DNA of 64,000 nt. It comes from Diphasiastrum complanatum (lineage: Eukaryota > Streptophyta > Lycopodiopsida > Lycopodiales > Lycopodiaceae). The first letter of the stretch is position 1; every line of letters starts with the position of its first letter. Location: contig CM055098.1 of assembly GCA_029204225.1 (NCBI GenBank), forward strand, positions 54,157,942 through 54,221,941. The letters run 5' to 3'. The notes beneath the pieces are model-generated. The model worked only from the letters and a program-made list of their open reading frames with translations. It had not been told where the DNA came from and searched no databases. The translations under genes were made by a program, and so were the position numbers. Below are positions 22,641 through 35,472 of the stretch, piece by piece.

Positions 22641-24129
22641 ACAGAGATCTTACCATGGATTTGGTGAGGTACTGCTATGATTGATTCTTTTGCTGTTTTT
22701 TTACTTCATATACATACAAAAGGATCCACTCAAAAAGTAGTTAGAAATCAGTGTTGATCTGATTCATTAGTATAAGCTCTAAATGTGATATTGTAATTAG
22801 TATACAGTTAATTTGGTTTACTGTATATGGTTGTGTTCGGGACGTGACCCACTATCATTATATCAGTCGGACACTGATCCTGTAGCCGGCTACTTGGGTT
22901 AGCCGAGTAGCCATACTGTAGGAAAATTAGCCTGTACAGAGTTATATATAGTGTATGCTATATTGGGGGCATGTCCCAAGTTTGTCGGTCGAATTTGGCC
23001 ATATTGGGCCCGACCTTAGTTTGACAGGTGGTAGGCCAATTTTAGGACACCCACCTTTTCATGCAGTTTGTGAATACTCTATATGTACAATGTGTCTTTG
23101 TAATCTAACAACTTTTCTTGTGCCATCTTTGAGAGTTTATGAGGAGTGGCTATGGTGATTGTGTGATGTGATCTGGATTGGCCTGAAAATCAATCGATGG
23201 TGGAGATTGACCATGGAGAGTCAAGTGGAGGCCGTCGGATTGAAACAAATGGTGAAGATGTGGTTGAAGGGTCCCTTGAAAGTGTGAAGGGCAGAAGTGC
23301 ATTGCACTTCATTAAAAATTTTTACATTGAAGTTTAAATTGGACCCGAAGGGCTTGAAAGCCTTTTCTTCAATAAAAATCTTCGAAACGAAGTTTTAGTT
23401 CATTTTGCAAGGGCAATATTTGGAGAGGCCTATCTTTGGCTAGAGGGCACCTTTTTTGGCCATCCTTGGGCCAAAATGACCTTTGAAATAGACTGCTCAA
23501 AGCTAGCAAACAGAGCGACGTCACAAATAGAGAGAAAGGTGTTTCAGGGAGTTTTTGTCACCATTCTATTGAGTAGAGTGTGGGTGACTTAGTGATGGGG
23601 TACATTCATCATTTGGGTACTGTAGGGCCAAATTTAGGACAATTTTTGGCTGGTGAAACCTGTTACAGGCCAGTACAATGAGACATTATCGCTTCAGTAT
23701 CATTATTACTTACTCTTGACAGGGTAACATGGTGTTTGGAAGCGGTAAATGTAGTATGGGGATGAATGGTAGTGGAATTGTGTGGAGAAAGCTAGTATTG
23801 GCGATGGAAGTGCAGTTTGGTGCCATGACTACTCATCATTGGCAACAATTTTGGGAGGGCAAGAAATCATAGGTGAGAGGTACGCATGGTAGGTCAATTA
23901 CAAGTGAAAAATTCTTGTGATCAAGTTCAACTCTTAGGGTCAAAACCGACCAACATCAGGTGGCATTTTGGGGGAACACTCTCATAGGCATTATCGGTGG
24001 TGGCATTGTCGAGTCAGGTGATAGCTGCATTGACACATGCATCTTCTTGTTCGAAGAGAAATATGGGCTAGCTTGAAGGTATACACATATTGGCGGTCAC
24101 GGGTGATGGAAGTGCTAGGTGGTGCTAGT
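22641..24129. other. About 1.5 kb without a recognised gene
   Basis: No coding block supported. A TATATATAG run at 22945 and a GTAGCCGGCTAC inverted repeat at 22881 suggest LTR or promoter-like sequence, but no element ends were found. TTCAATAAAAATCTTCGAA/TTCATTAAAAATTT near 23310 and 23370 are a small local repeat. Confidence 0.35.
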
Positions 24130-24960
24130 TGGAAGACAAATATGCAATGGACCAAGAATGGATCCTAAAATGATGCACAAGAGTGATTGGATGTTAGATA
24201 CAATTGACCTATCAATCTACAGAAGATTTAGATCAATCTAGATCAAATTTAGATGAGAAAATCTAACAAGAACAATCATAAATGAAAGGGAGTTGTACTT
24301 GGTTTCACACGTGTGAAAACCCGTCAGAGTACGGACTTTAACCTGAAATCAAAATACAATATGATAGGAACTCAAAACTATCAAGAAAAATCAAGACAAA
24401 TGATAAAATTGACAAGAGTTGCCTCCAAAACCAAGATTGGTGTTGCTTGTTGATTATGGCCAAATGTGGCTCTATATATACAAAAAGTGGGAGCTCATGA
24501 TACTGATCTTCCCTTTGATCTCACATGTGTGAGGGTGCTTTGTCATGTGATGATTCATCATGCAAAATTGACACTTGGACAAAACCTTCTACTTTGAGCA
24601 CTTTTGGTCCATTTTTCTACTATATAGAAAACTAGTGAAAACTCTTCTAGAAGTGCAAATTTGACGTCCTCAGCCTATTCCACACATTTGAGAAGACCTC
24701 TACACATGGGATTTGACACCTAATCTCATGATGTGGCTTCATGCAATCTCTAGATTGATGCCATGTAGCATATGGCTAAAAAACATGATTTTGGCCTTTT
24801 TAGCCAATAGAACTTGACTTAAACTATATGTACAAGCTATATGATTGTACTACATGAAAAGTACATTTATTTCACACATGGAAACAGGCTCCACACATGT
24901 GTAATCATCCTATATACATAGATTTGGCCTTGACCAAGCATAATTTTTGCATTTTTCACA
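24130..24960 (-). repeat. LTR of element Y (3' LTR, H-type)
   Basis: The interior phrase GACCAAGAATGGATCCTAAA and the end GCATTTTTCACA match the LTR of the copia element at 37-41 kb. In minus orientation it is preceded by a purine-rich tract (TTTTTGAGGAGGAG). It contains the palindrome TTTCACACGTGTGAAA near 24304 and CACATGTGTG copies. The outer end near 24130 is approximate. Confidence 0.75.
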
Positions 24961-26423
24961 CTCCTCCTCAAAAATCTATCTTGGTAAAATCTTGATAAAA
25001 ACATGATGACCTTGAACTTGACTCCATGGGCTGAATTGGTCTTTGCTGGTTCAAAAGGTGTGAAGATCAGCCAGTGAGCTTGATGTTGATCCGACATCAC
25101 CATATCCATGATAGTGCTTCTTTGATGTTGACATCTTTGATGAACTTGAGAGCTTTGCACCATCCTAGCACCTCCAAAATTGATTCCTTCCAAATTTCAT
25201 GTAGATGCTTGACCTTGAGGCTTGTTCCTTCTTCATGTGCATGCTCCTCCATGAGGAAATAAAGATTTCGTCTTGACTTATTAGGATCACAAAGATCCGA
25301 CATCATGTTACCATGATCTAGAGAATTAGACTCATCCAAATTGGCAAGACTATGCATGCTATAATAACAAAGTGTTTGCATCATATTTTCATGCTTGTTT
25401 ACCATGCTAATCTCAGATACAATGAGACTAAATAATTCATTATGGAGATAAGTGTCTTTAGAAGATGATTCACTTAATCTCATAAAGAGTTTACAATCTG
25501 CCTCAATACAAATTTTCAAACTATGAGTGAACAAATCACTTTTGCTCTTGCATGACTCAAGAGCATACATTTGATGAAATAACCATTTGCTTTTTGATTG
25601 ATTTAAAATCAATTTCAACCTCTTAAGAACATCATCTATGTTCTCAAGAGAGACTATATACTCAACTAGTATGTCTTTACTCCAATTTTGAGATGCAATG
25701 ATCTCACTAAAGCAAATTGATTCATAAATGACATAAGAAAGGTAAGTATGAGATGTATACCACATGAGATATGCTCCTCTTTCCCTTGAAATGTGAGCCA
25801 TATGGGCTCAACCATGTCTCTTGAGTTTCTTTTTGGAATCACAACTTGAGAAGGTCTCTCCTCCTCAATCCTTGGCACACTTGAACCTTGAGAAGGAATC
25901 TCCTCCTCAATCCTTGGGACACTTGAACCTTGAGATAATTCTTTAAGATCCTCTTCATGGTGCTCCTTCTTGAAGGAAATACGAGACCTCCATGTCTCAT
26001 AATGATCATAACAACCATGATCATACAATATGCACTTCCTACAATTATCAAGATTACCAATGCTAGAAACATAAGTCCAAAAATCACCACAGCTTGGCAT
26101 GATTTTTCTAATATTGAGATCAAAAGGTATTTCCATCTCAATAAGGCTAACATTTGCTTATGGATATAAGTGTCCACTTTGGATGCTTCACTTATTCTCA
26201 TAAGAAGTTTACAACTTGCCTTTAAGATTGAAAACTTACAATTTTCATCTTTATGAACGAACACATCATTCATGATCTTATTGAAACCAAAAGAATCTAC
26301 ATTATGAAGACATTTCCATTTTCTTGACTCCATATCCAATGTAAGTGTACAAGGAAAATATGTTTTGCTATATTTTAAGGCATCACACTCAACTAGTATT
26401 GCCTTAATCCACCTTTGATTCAT
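24961..26423 (-). pseudogene. Element Y 3' ORF with a duplicated unrecognised domain
   Basis: Three minus-strand frames (26423-25839, 26136-25666, 25801-25097), apparently one protein with two frameshifts. Copy 1 has WIKAILVEC, then about 60 residues later CKLLMRISEASKVDT (26213-26169). Copy 2 has WSKDILVEY, then CKLFMRLSESSSKDT (25495-25451). A linker between carries two direct copies of SQGSSVPRIEEE. It matches no gag, protease, integrase, RT, RNase H or envelope motif I know. It lies just upstream of the 3' LTR, where related motifs occur in other elements of this window. The 5' side is cut by a copia fragment in the opposite orientation. Confidence 0.6.
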
Positions 26424-26987
26424 TGGAAATGTGCCAAAAGAATATTGAGATACATCTTGAGCACACTAGATTTTGGGATCCTTTATAGAGGTGAATCCAT
26501 TAACTTGCATGCTTTTAGTGATTCAGATTTTGCAGGAGACAAGAAGGATAGAAAGTCAACAAGTGTCTTTGCAACTTTCATTGGAGAAGGTGTGGTTTCT
26601 TGGCTATCAAAGAAGCAAGAAACAATATCTCTTTCATCAACTGAGGCTGAGTACAAGGCTCTAACAACCACAACCAAGGAAGTACTATGGATCAAGAGGT
26701 TGCTTGAGGAGCTCAAAGTGATCAGATCAGGTGTCATTCCACTCATCTTCAACATCTCAGCCCAACACCTAGCATCCACTCCAATCTACCATGCAAGGAG
26801 CAAACACATAGAGATTGTTCACCACTTTGTAAGAGAAAAGGTCCAAGCTAAGGAGGTCTCATTGGAGCATGTTTCAAGTGAAGAATGCATAGCTGATATA
26901 TTGACAAAGCCTCTTCAAAATAATGCACTTTTGAAGCTTAGATCAGCCCTTGGCTTAATTAGTAAAGCTATGTTATCATCTAGCTAG
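26415..26987 (+). pseudogene. Copia RNase H, 5'-truncated
   Basis: An uninterrupted 190-codon frame begins inside copia at HWKCAKRILRYILST and runs through FSDSDFAGDK, SWLSKKQETISLSSTEAEY, HARSKHIEIVHHFVREKV and ADILTKPL to the natural stop. All RNase H landmarks are present, but the RT, integrase and gag upstream are gone. The break lies exactly where the oppositely oriented Y ORF begins. Confidence 0.92.
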
Positions 26988-27480
26988 ATTGAAATTTCAC
27001 AATTCTAGCTTGACCAATTTTGGTCACATGCATTGTAATTGGCAAGATGGCCATGTAAATAGATGACACATGTGCCAAATCACATAGGCTGATTTCCAAT
27101 AAGTTCATTCCTCATATTACATTGTGATAGCATCTTTGAAATGAGGCAAAAATGTGTTTGGATAGGCTAGAGCAATTCTAGGATCTAAAAATAACATGTT
27201 TTACATTGTTTTTGGATCTTGAGATCTTGACCCCAAGTTAGGGTGGATCCAATAACCTATTAGGTTAGATATTAGGGTTAGGGTATGATAAGTTCAGAGG
27301 TGCCCTAATATGCTCAGATTTGAGCTTGAAAAGTATAACTGTATGATGGGATTTCCATCCAAATATCAAGAAAAATCGAGTTTTTCGATTTCTATCATCA
27401 TTGTCTTTTGGTGGCAAGTTCTAGCTATTGGATGTGAGTTTTCTTATTCATTAATTGCTTGGTTTGGAAGGTACTGAACC
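26988..27480 (+). repeat. 3' UTR and LTR start of the truncated copia element
   Basis: After the stop an AAATGAGGCAAAAATG tract precedes TGTTTGGATAGGC..., plausibly PPT and LTR start near 27157. The following 250 bp (ATTGTTTTTGGATCT, TAGGTTAGATATTAGGG, TGATGGGATTTCCATCCAA) match, in reverse complement, the LTR at 54.8-55.4 kb, so both belong to one copia family. Confidence 0.7.
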
Positions 27481-29889
27481 TGTTTACAGGTTTGAGAAGC
27501 TTGTTGTACTGTACTTTGTTTCATCTGATCAAATCTATGTGCCTAATGAGGCCAAATTTGCTAGTTTTGGTAACTAGTCTTGATTCTAGCTCATAGTTTG
27601 GATCTAGATCTTTTATTTGTGCATTTCCATCACTTTTAGAATCGATTGGGATTCATTTTGCTATAAAATTTTGTCACTATATCCTCTAAACTAGACATGG
27701 ACGTAACATTTTTCCACCCTTAAATAGATTTTGTTCTCAGAACATGAAAGAAATTAAAAAATCAATCATTTAACTTTTAATACCTACACAAAAATTAATT
27801 AGTTTAGCCTATCATCAAATATTAAATAAGTACTCAACTATAGAATGATTTTTCAATTATTTATCTCTGCTCTAGAGTACAATTTCAGTTTGGGACATCG
27901 ACTAAGCAATAAATTTTTCAATTGGATTTGGTTATCTTCAAATCAATGATATTACTTTCACATAAATTCAATATACATGAAACATTGGTTGAATCATCAT
28001 CTTACACTAGAAATAAAAGTTCAAAAGTTAAAGAAACAAGCAATTTTAGTCCAAAACTATCTACAATTTATCGTAGATACCTCATAATGCTTCTTGGTAT
28101 GAATATCCTTAGAACATCCAAGATTATAAGACATAGTAATTCAACCTACTAGAATATCTAGAGATTTATCCCATTTCTTTCATGTCATACAAGAAAATAG
28201 AAACCATCTGATCTCAATAGATTTGTCAATCTCCCAAACAATTGGAGATCTAGGTTGAAAACCATTTACCATTTACAAACTACAATTTGCAGTAGAGTAT
28301 CTTCCACTATCGTAAGCAAACTCTCCACATGTAAAATAATTTCCTTTATTAAAATGCTTGTTAAACACATCTTTCTAAATGAAATCACTATAGTAAAAAA
28401 AAATTAGATTTTTCAATTAATCGATCTAATATCTTGACTCATTCAAAAGATAAAAAATAATTTACGATTTTTATAAATCATCATTTTTTTTTATAATCCT
28501 TTATGATCCTAAAAGAACAATTAAGTACTTATTTATGATCCATCAATCGTAAATCTTTAGAACTTTTGATTTTTCAATCATAATTCATTGGATTTCAAAA
28601 CCATAATCATCAAAAAATACTGAAGTGTATGTCCAATGCACACCTTGAAAAAATCATTTTAAAATCTTTTTTCCTCAAAAAAATACTATATTTTGAAAAT
28701 ATTTTTGAAACCAGATTTTAAACAAATATGAGAGCTATTCAAATTCTACATTCATTAGGTAATCAAAGATAGAAGCCATAATAAAATTGTATTGATAACT
28801 ATCTTCAACTACAAAAAAAAAATTAGATTACTATCTAGCACTGTATATAGATATACTAAAATTTCTAGAATACCATAACAACTCAATTGTCATTCTTGGA
28901 ATCATTAGGATTTCTTATCCAATTGAGCTCTATGGGACAACAATCACTAATGAACTAAGTCTATTTCTCAACCTAGAATTACTTTTCTACTAGGAATTCT
29001 CTATATTCTATGCACATAATTTTTATTTATGAATCTTGATGACTCACAAAATATGTCTTACAAGCAATATAAATCAAATCAAATAATTATTGGTGAATTC
29101 TCTTCACATTGCGCATTTCACTAATTAACTTTCCTTGAGAGTAACCTAGCTACCCAAGTTAATTGCTAATCATTCATATATCTCAAATGTCTATGTGCCA
29201 ATATCCATTGTACCTCACAATGAAATTTTTATTTCTCAAGAGCAAATAAACCTATATGAGAAATCTTTGAGAGGGGAATTACCATATCCACTCTCGTAAG
29301 TCTTCCAATTCAACTTATCACTAATAACAAATTTTTTCCCATTCAATCGACCCTAGTTCTCAAAATAAGATTAGGTTGATGATCTTATACAAACCTTCAA
29401 GGTTAAAAGATATGATCAGACTTATTCCAATCTCGAACAAAGCTAGGACTAGTACCTTTGATCTATTTTTTTACTACTTGTACATATAGATAATAATTTC
29501 AAGTTTCAAATGTCTTCTAGTTCTTGATTGTTCATCACAATTCTAGAGAATTTCTCTATGACTTTTAAATAATTCCATTTTTGTAACTTACACTAATTTT
29601 TTTTTTTTAAATGCTTTCAGATAATCACTTTTCCATACATATTTTGGTTTTTTTTAGGTTTTTATGAAACCTCCACAAGTTAGCATTAGTTGCGCCTTGC
29701 CATTTCGGAATAAGGCCAAAAATGTAAATAGTAATCTTGTGAGAGCCTGATGCTTTAAATAGGACATATGGAGCTAGTGCATGGTGATTGACTGCTTTAG
29801 TATATGTAAAAAAGATCAAAGCAATTGGTTGAGAATTGGCAACCTATGTGGAATATAGAACACTATTCTCAATCTTCTTTTTTTAGAAA
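27481..29889. other. About 2.4 kb of very AT-rich decayed repeat
   Basis: Long runs of A/T and no supportable ORF. The phrase AACATTTTTCCACCCTTAAATAG near 27706 resembles the ends of plant gypsy-type elements, suggesting an old gypsy relic, but no coding motif survives. Confidence 0.4.
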
Positions 29890-30606
29890 TTTCAAGTACA
29901 TTGAAGTAATTGTTTCCTTTGGACAACAAGTCATCTACCACCTTAGACTTCTTCTAATCCCCTCCCATTTCGAATATGGTTTTGGGTGAAAATTCAGATT
30001 GGTAAGGATAGAATCTTGACTTGATTTAACAAAACTTTCATCTAGTTTTTTTGCAAAGTGATTTGATAGCTCATTTATGGAGTGCCCTTTCTATTGGATC
30101 TTGTGTTGTTTGCAACTATTATTGATCCTTAAAATTTGAAATTGCTTCAACTAGTTAATAGATCCCAAAATCTTCAACAGTAAGTAGAACTGCAACCTCA
30201 TAAACCAACTGATTACATCTTTGTAGACAAATTTAAAACATTTCAAGCGATTTTAGTTTTTTTAAACTTTATATAACTTGGATTTTTGAACTCTATTTGA
30301 TACGGATTAGAACTGTGAAAATAAATTTTCATCATCAAACTCTCAGTTCAGTATTATAAGTCCAAATTGAATTGCCTTCAAACCATTTAACATGCATCAA
30401 AATCCACATGCAATAATTCATGAAAGTTTTGACTTTTTTTATATAAATTGTTTAACTAAACTAGAAAATCATTTTTTTAACTACTTTGGCTAAACCTATA
30501 CTCATGCATATAATTTCACCATCAAACCACTGTAATACCTTGTGCTCTATTTTCAAACATGCAAATTGACTTAGAAATGACTTTTCCATAGAGGAAATGA
30601 ACACAA

Positions 30607-31100
30607 TGTGAAAAATTTAGATCCAAAATATAATCAATGGAACATTAGATCTTTGGCTAAATTTGGGTGCACATTCCTTTTGCATCAACAATGTAGAAAT
30701 CTAGCTTCTAACATGCATATCCATGAAAATTATTGCATAAATCACTATGAAACCTAAGATCCAAGTAGGTTCTAGTCGTATCAATACTACAATAGTCTGT
30801 ACACTACTGTACTTCAGATGCGAAATCAAGTACAAAATGAAAATATGCATTCTACACATAGAAATAGTCAATATCAAGAGAGAAAAGCTAAAACCTAGTT
30901 TTACTTGACTAGTTTCAATGTTACTTGCCAAAAGTAATAGGTCCAAATCCAATATTATCTGCTTATATACTTGCTAAAAATAGTAAGGAAACAAATTTTA
31001 GACCTTATTTACATAAAAAAAATGAGTCTCTAAGTTGAAATTTCACTTTGGCCTCCAAATTGCCAAATTAGACCAACTTGACTAGTTGACAATTTTCGCA
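30607..31100 (-). repeat. X2 LTR, copy 1
   Basis: Begins TGTGAAAAATTTAGATCC and ends GACAATTTTCGCA, closely paralleling the ends of the X LTR at 40.97 kb (TGTGAAAAATACAGATCC ... GACAATTTTCACA). It is followed by the same CTCCCTCTTCAACT (polypurine tract on the minus strand). Length 494 bp versus 647 in X, so a related but distinct family. Confidence 0.8.
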
Positions 31101-31482
31101 CTCCCTCTTCAACTAGTTTTACGACACTACTTTGATCCATCTTAAAAATGATCTCTAGCCTTATAATAGACCTCCTATATATGGTATCATAATGCTAAAA
31201 ATAAAAACATTCATTATTGATATAGATAATAGAGTCCATGTTGGATGCTTCATTATTTCTTACATCAATTTTATATATCAAGATGAAAAACCAACATAGA
31301 ATTATAATGAATGAATTCCTCCATGCTTCCACCTTTGATATCTCTGAAAAATAACAACAACCAAGAATTAAATGTGAGTGATAGCCATTTGCTTGCATGC
31401 TTTCTCCATTTTGTCCAAAAGTCCCATATGTTAGCCTTCTTAGCCTCCTTTGACATCACATAGCTCAAACATGAGGTTAAAT
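31101..31482 (-). pseudogene. X2 3'-terminal ORF fragment, copy 1
   Basis: Minus-strand frames contain LILGCCYFSEISKVEAWRNS and YKIDVRNNEASNMDS, homologous to the C-terminus of the X ORF (CCYFTEKPEMDTWRNS, CKIDVRNSEASYMDT). An in-frame stop and frame break remain upstream. It is truncated at 31483 by the start of an H-type LTR. Confidence 0.75.
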
Positions 31483-31521
31483 TGTGGAAATCTGCAAAAT
31501 AGGACCAAGAATGGATCCTAA

Positions 31522-32667
31522 TGTTTACAGATCCTCTGATCCAGAGGATTCGTTGGTTTTTAAAATTAATTCTTTCTTACTTCTGTCTATCAACAGAGAC
31601 GGTGGGTTCTTCTTGAGATTGTCATTCTTGTTTTAAACCCAAGATCAGGCAGAAGGGAACAGATTCTTGTTCTAGTATATTTTGTGTCCTGCCTGTCAGA
31701 GGACTACTCAGGGACAAACTCTCTTGAATGCACTTACATTCATACATAGATGCAAGCCATGAACGCTCGTTCACAGATCAGAGTGCAACCCAAATGAACG
31801 TTCAATAGATTCTACAGCTACCTACTCCTAGAAACAAAACTGAATCAGAGCCTAAACTTTACTAAATTGAGCTGCACTTGTATAAATTGACAAAACAAGA
31901 AACAAGAGCTAACTATAGCATTTTAGAAGTCCAAGAATCAAGAAACCAACCAGTCTTTTGATTCTTGGACATCCCAAGAACATCAAGAACTGGATTGTAA
32001 AGAGATATGCAAGAATTACACCATAGATCCAGCCTATTTAGTTTACCTGAATGCTGGTTCCTACATTATTCCACAAACAAGGAAAGAAACTAATCCACTC
32101 TACGAAAGCAGCAAATCTAATCCACTCTACAGTCCACAACCACACACAAAAGGAGGGAAGGGCAAGATCATAAATGCATCACTCAAGAAACAAGCATGAT
32201 CAAGAAGCTCAATGGATGCACCAAACTCGTGAAGGCTCTTCTCAATTCAGCATGGAGTTGATACAATTCACAAAAAGCTCCTCTACTCAACGAGGGAGTC
32301 TCTTAAATAAGCAAGAGAGCTCCTTAGGTGGCATCCTAGTGGAATTTCCACATTTCACAATTTACAAGTGGAATAATGCTCTCCACTAGAGGTCACCATC
32401 AAAAGGTGGCTCACTCTATTTTCTTTAAGAGGGGTCTACTTGCATTTATTACATTTGCTTAGAAATACTAGTTCCTACATGGTCATTCCATCTTTGGGGA
32501 TTCACCACGAGGCTTACACAATTCTTGCATGTCTTTCCTAGCTAGTATTTCTCGGCTCTCAGTCTTCGTTGGTCTCGTCTTCTGAGAGACCTCCTCGGTC
32601 TAAGGTGAGAGGTGCTCTTGAGTTGCTCTGTCCAAGTATCTTGGAAATTCGTCAAAGTCAGCCAACA
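31522..32667 (-). repeat. Gypsy-type LTR A (3' LTR), 1146 bp
   Basis: Starts TGTTTACAG and ends AGCCAACA (TGTT/AACA terminal inverted repeat). It matches LTR B at 37095-38253 along its length, B having one 13-bp local duplication and other small differences. Confidence 0.88.
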
Positions 32668-34199
32668 TCATCCCACCCCTAATGTGTTGTAGGACCCACT
32701 GCAACTCATATTGGACGATGTCGCTCTGCTTTGCATTGGCATTTTCGATTGTCACTTGGAAAAGTGTAGATCCTCGTTCACTTACATAAAACCAGTCTTT
32801 ATCACAAAAATATTTTTCACAAATTGCCACAATTGGATGTCTTAGTGCTATAGGTGGTTGACATTCTCAAAGTGGAGAGCTCCTAGCAACTTCACAACTT
32901 GCATGCACAAGTGCTTTCCATGTGTCTCTTTGTTTTGTCACTTGTATCTGCCATTGACGGTTTCATCTTTGGTTTCTTGGCAGATTCTATCTTCTGGGAG
33001 GTCTGTATCCTCCATTCGCTTCTGGGTGTTTCCGTGGTTCTTCTCTGAGTTGAAGTTCCAGTCTCAAGAAAAACCTTTGATCTGCAGATTGCACAAACTT
33101 TGATTATCAATCTCAAGGGGATGGATTCATCAAAAATTTGTGGTAGGAACAGTTTTGGATGGACGGTTTGGTAACGGTAAGGAAACATGATGAAGGCTTG
33201 GTGGTAGGGTGAAGGAACTGATAGTTCTACAGTTGCAGTCTTGGACCCTTGCAATGTTGATCTTTAACCACCACTTGCTGGGTGAAGAGCTTGCTTTATT
33301 TGCAGGTTCACGGTTGTCTTCATCTTTCATTTTCTACAGCTCTTTCTTTTGATCCGTTACTTTTGGATCTCTTTGGGCTTCATAAGAGGGGATTCAACTA
33401 CCATTACTCCAGAGAGTTTCTTTTGATCAAGATTTATCTGACTCATCTGTTGCTTAAGTTTTGTCCTTTCCTCCTCAACTTCCTAGATCTTTCTCTTTAT
33501 TTCTTCTAGCTGCTTCGCCTGCTTCTGTAGATCTTTTTCAGTTGAACAACCAATATAGGTGGTAGTTGGTCTCCACAAGACACTTGCATTGATCTATCAG
33601 CTAATTCAGTAAGACTATAAAAAATTGGAAATTTCTCAGAAGAACAATAAACTGATGATAAACAAACAGATGGAAGGAAGGGTGGTGGTGACAACGGTAG
33701 ATGGTGTGGACGATAGACATGAGAATATGAGAAGTACATGTCAAATTAGAGTTGATTCCTGCATCTCATTGCCATATTATTTTTTGAGTCAACTACAACA
33801 AGATTGAAACAAATTTAGTTAAAATTTGTTCAATCTTTAGTCCAGTCGCATGTTCAACGAGTTTCAACTACGTGTTCCACATGCCGATCCAATTTTGAGC
33901 ATGAACAGTTACTAGCAACAACATCCCCACCAACAGATGTTTTTTTGGGGGGAAAGAGAGTGGATCTGCTTGGATCCACTAGAGCAGTTACGCTGCCAGC
34001 AACAACACCAGCAAGATTGACAACCAAGGAAAATGACAAGGCTAAGAAGACAGATGGGTAGTCCAAAGAGACTCAATTAGAAGAAGTATTCCAGTCATGA
34101 CGAAGATCCTTTAGAAAAGAGAAACACAAGCGTTGGAAAATCAATCTCCTTCTTCAACCAACCTCTTGCCATACTTCTGTGCCTCTCAAAAATTCTAAA

Positions 34200-35190
34200 C
34201 TGAGATCGAACGTAGGGCCATCGGTTGAGATCTGACTGATGGGCGTCGGTTGAGATCGAACGTAGGGCCGTCGATTGAGATCTGACTGATGGGCATCGGT
34301 TGAGATCTGACTGATGACGTCGGATGAGATCAAACGCAGGGCCGTTGGTTGAGATCTGACTGATGAGTGTCGGTTGAGATTGAATGCAGGGCCGTCGGTT
34401 GAGATCTGACTGATGGGCGTCGGTTGAGATTTGACTGATGGCGTCGGTTGAGATCGAACGCAGGGCTATCAGTCGATATTGGAATGAGGTCGCCGATTGA
34501 GATTTTACTGAGGGCCATCGGTCGAGATTTCACAGGGCACTGTCGGTTGAGATTTGATTGAGGGCCGTCGGTCGAGATTTCACAGGGCACCATGGGTTGA
34601 GATTTGATTGAGGGCCGTCAGTCGAGATTTCACAGGGCACCGTCAGTTGAGATTTGACTGAGGGCCATCGATTGAGATCTGTTCGATGGCGGCGGTTGAG
34701 ATCGAATGTAGGGCCGTCGGTCAAGATTGGAATGAGGTCGTCGATTGAGATTTTACTGAGGGCCGTCGGTCAAGATTTCACAGGGCACCGTCGGTTGAGA
34801 TTTGATTGAGGGCTGTCGGTCGAGATTTCACAAGGCACTATCAATTGAGATTTGATTGAGGACCGTCGGTCGAGATTTGACTGAGGGCCGTCGGTTGAGA
34901 TTTGACTGAGGGCCGTCAGTTGAGATTTAACAGTGGCCGTCGGTTGAGATTTGACTGAGGGCCGTTGGTTGAGATTTAACAGTGGCCGTCGGTTGAGATT
35001 TAACAGTGGCCGTCGGTTGAGATTTGACTGAGGGCTATCGGTTGAGATATGAGTTGAAACCGTCGGTCGAGATTTCAATAGATTATTGTCGATCGAGATG
35101 TAACGGATGACCGTCGGTTGAGATCTGAGAGAGTGTGTGTCGGTTGAGATTGAATAGAATGCGTCGATTGAGATTGGACACAAGCTCTCT
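34200..35190. repeat. 24-25-bp minisatellite in the gypsy-type leader
   Basis: About 1 kb of imperfect copies of GCCGTCGGTTGAGATTTGACT plus a short variable end (GAGG, AACAGTG, CACAGGGCAC). Some stretches have dimeric higher-order units of about 50 bp. It lies immediately inside the primer-binding site, so it occupies the element's 5' leader. The Ser/Thr/Asp/Leu/Asn/Arg repeats in its translations follow from the DNA repeat. Confidence 0.93.
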
Positions 35191-35300
35191 GATTGGGATT
35201 TCAACACGGGGGGGCTCTGGTTGAGATGGACGCATGAGGGGACGGGCGGAGCGTGGACAAGGTTTCGGGTTTCTGATGTAGAAGGTGTTGGAGTTCAATG

Positions 35301-35315
35301 GGCAACTGTGCCAAA
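35301..35315 (-). other. Putative primer-binding site of the gypsy-type element
   Basis: TTTGGCACAGTTGCC on the minus strand directly abuts the LTR end and resembles the tRNA primer sites common in plant gypsy elements. Confidence 0.55.
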
Positions 35316-35472
35316 TGTTTACAGATCCTCTGATCCAGAGGATTTGTTGGTTTTTAAAATTAATTCTTTCTTACTTCTGCCTGTCAACAGAGATGGTGGG
35401 TTCTTCTTGAGATTGTCATTCCTGTTTTAAACCCAAGATTAGGCAGAAGGGAACAGATTCTTGTTGTAGTAG

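Larger units (their letters stand above)
29890..31521. repeat. Segmental duplication, copy 1
   Basis: About 1.63 kb closely matching 35473-37094 with scattered substitutions and small indels. It starts at TTTCAAGTACATTGAAG and ends at ATGGATCCTAA, where a gypsy-type LTR begins in both copies. It contains an X2 LTR, the X2 3' ORF and the first 39 bp of an H-type LTR. Confidence 0.92.
31517..35472 (-). mobile_element. Short non-autonomous gypsy-type element, minus orientation
   Basis: 3' LTR 31522-32667; internal region 32668-35315; start of 5' LTR 35316-35472. Adjoining the 3' LTR on the minus strand is AGGGGTGGGATGA (polypurine tract). Adjoining the 5' LTR is TTTGGCACAGTTGCC (35301-35315), resembling the TTTGGCGCCGTTGCC primer-binding site of many plant gypsy elements. 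The 2.6-kb interior has no recognisable gag or pol; the frames present (for example minus 33254-32892) show no domain. It inserted in an H-type LTR: CCTAA precedes the LTR at 31517 and reappears beyond the related LTR at 38254. The 5' LTR is cut after about 157 bp by the second copy of the segmental duplication. Confidence 0.78.

Noticed and set aside
27481-29889. Possible organellar DNA insertion because of very high AT content
   Set aside because: No chloroplast or mitochondrial gene sequence could be recognised; an old gypsy relic fits better.
34330-35207. Repetitive Ser/Thr/Asp/Asn/Arg proteins on the minus strand
   Set aside because: They are translations of the 24-25-bp minisatellite; several frames are open because the unit lacks stops.
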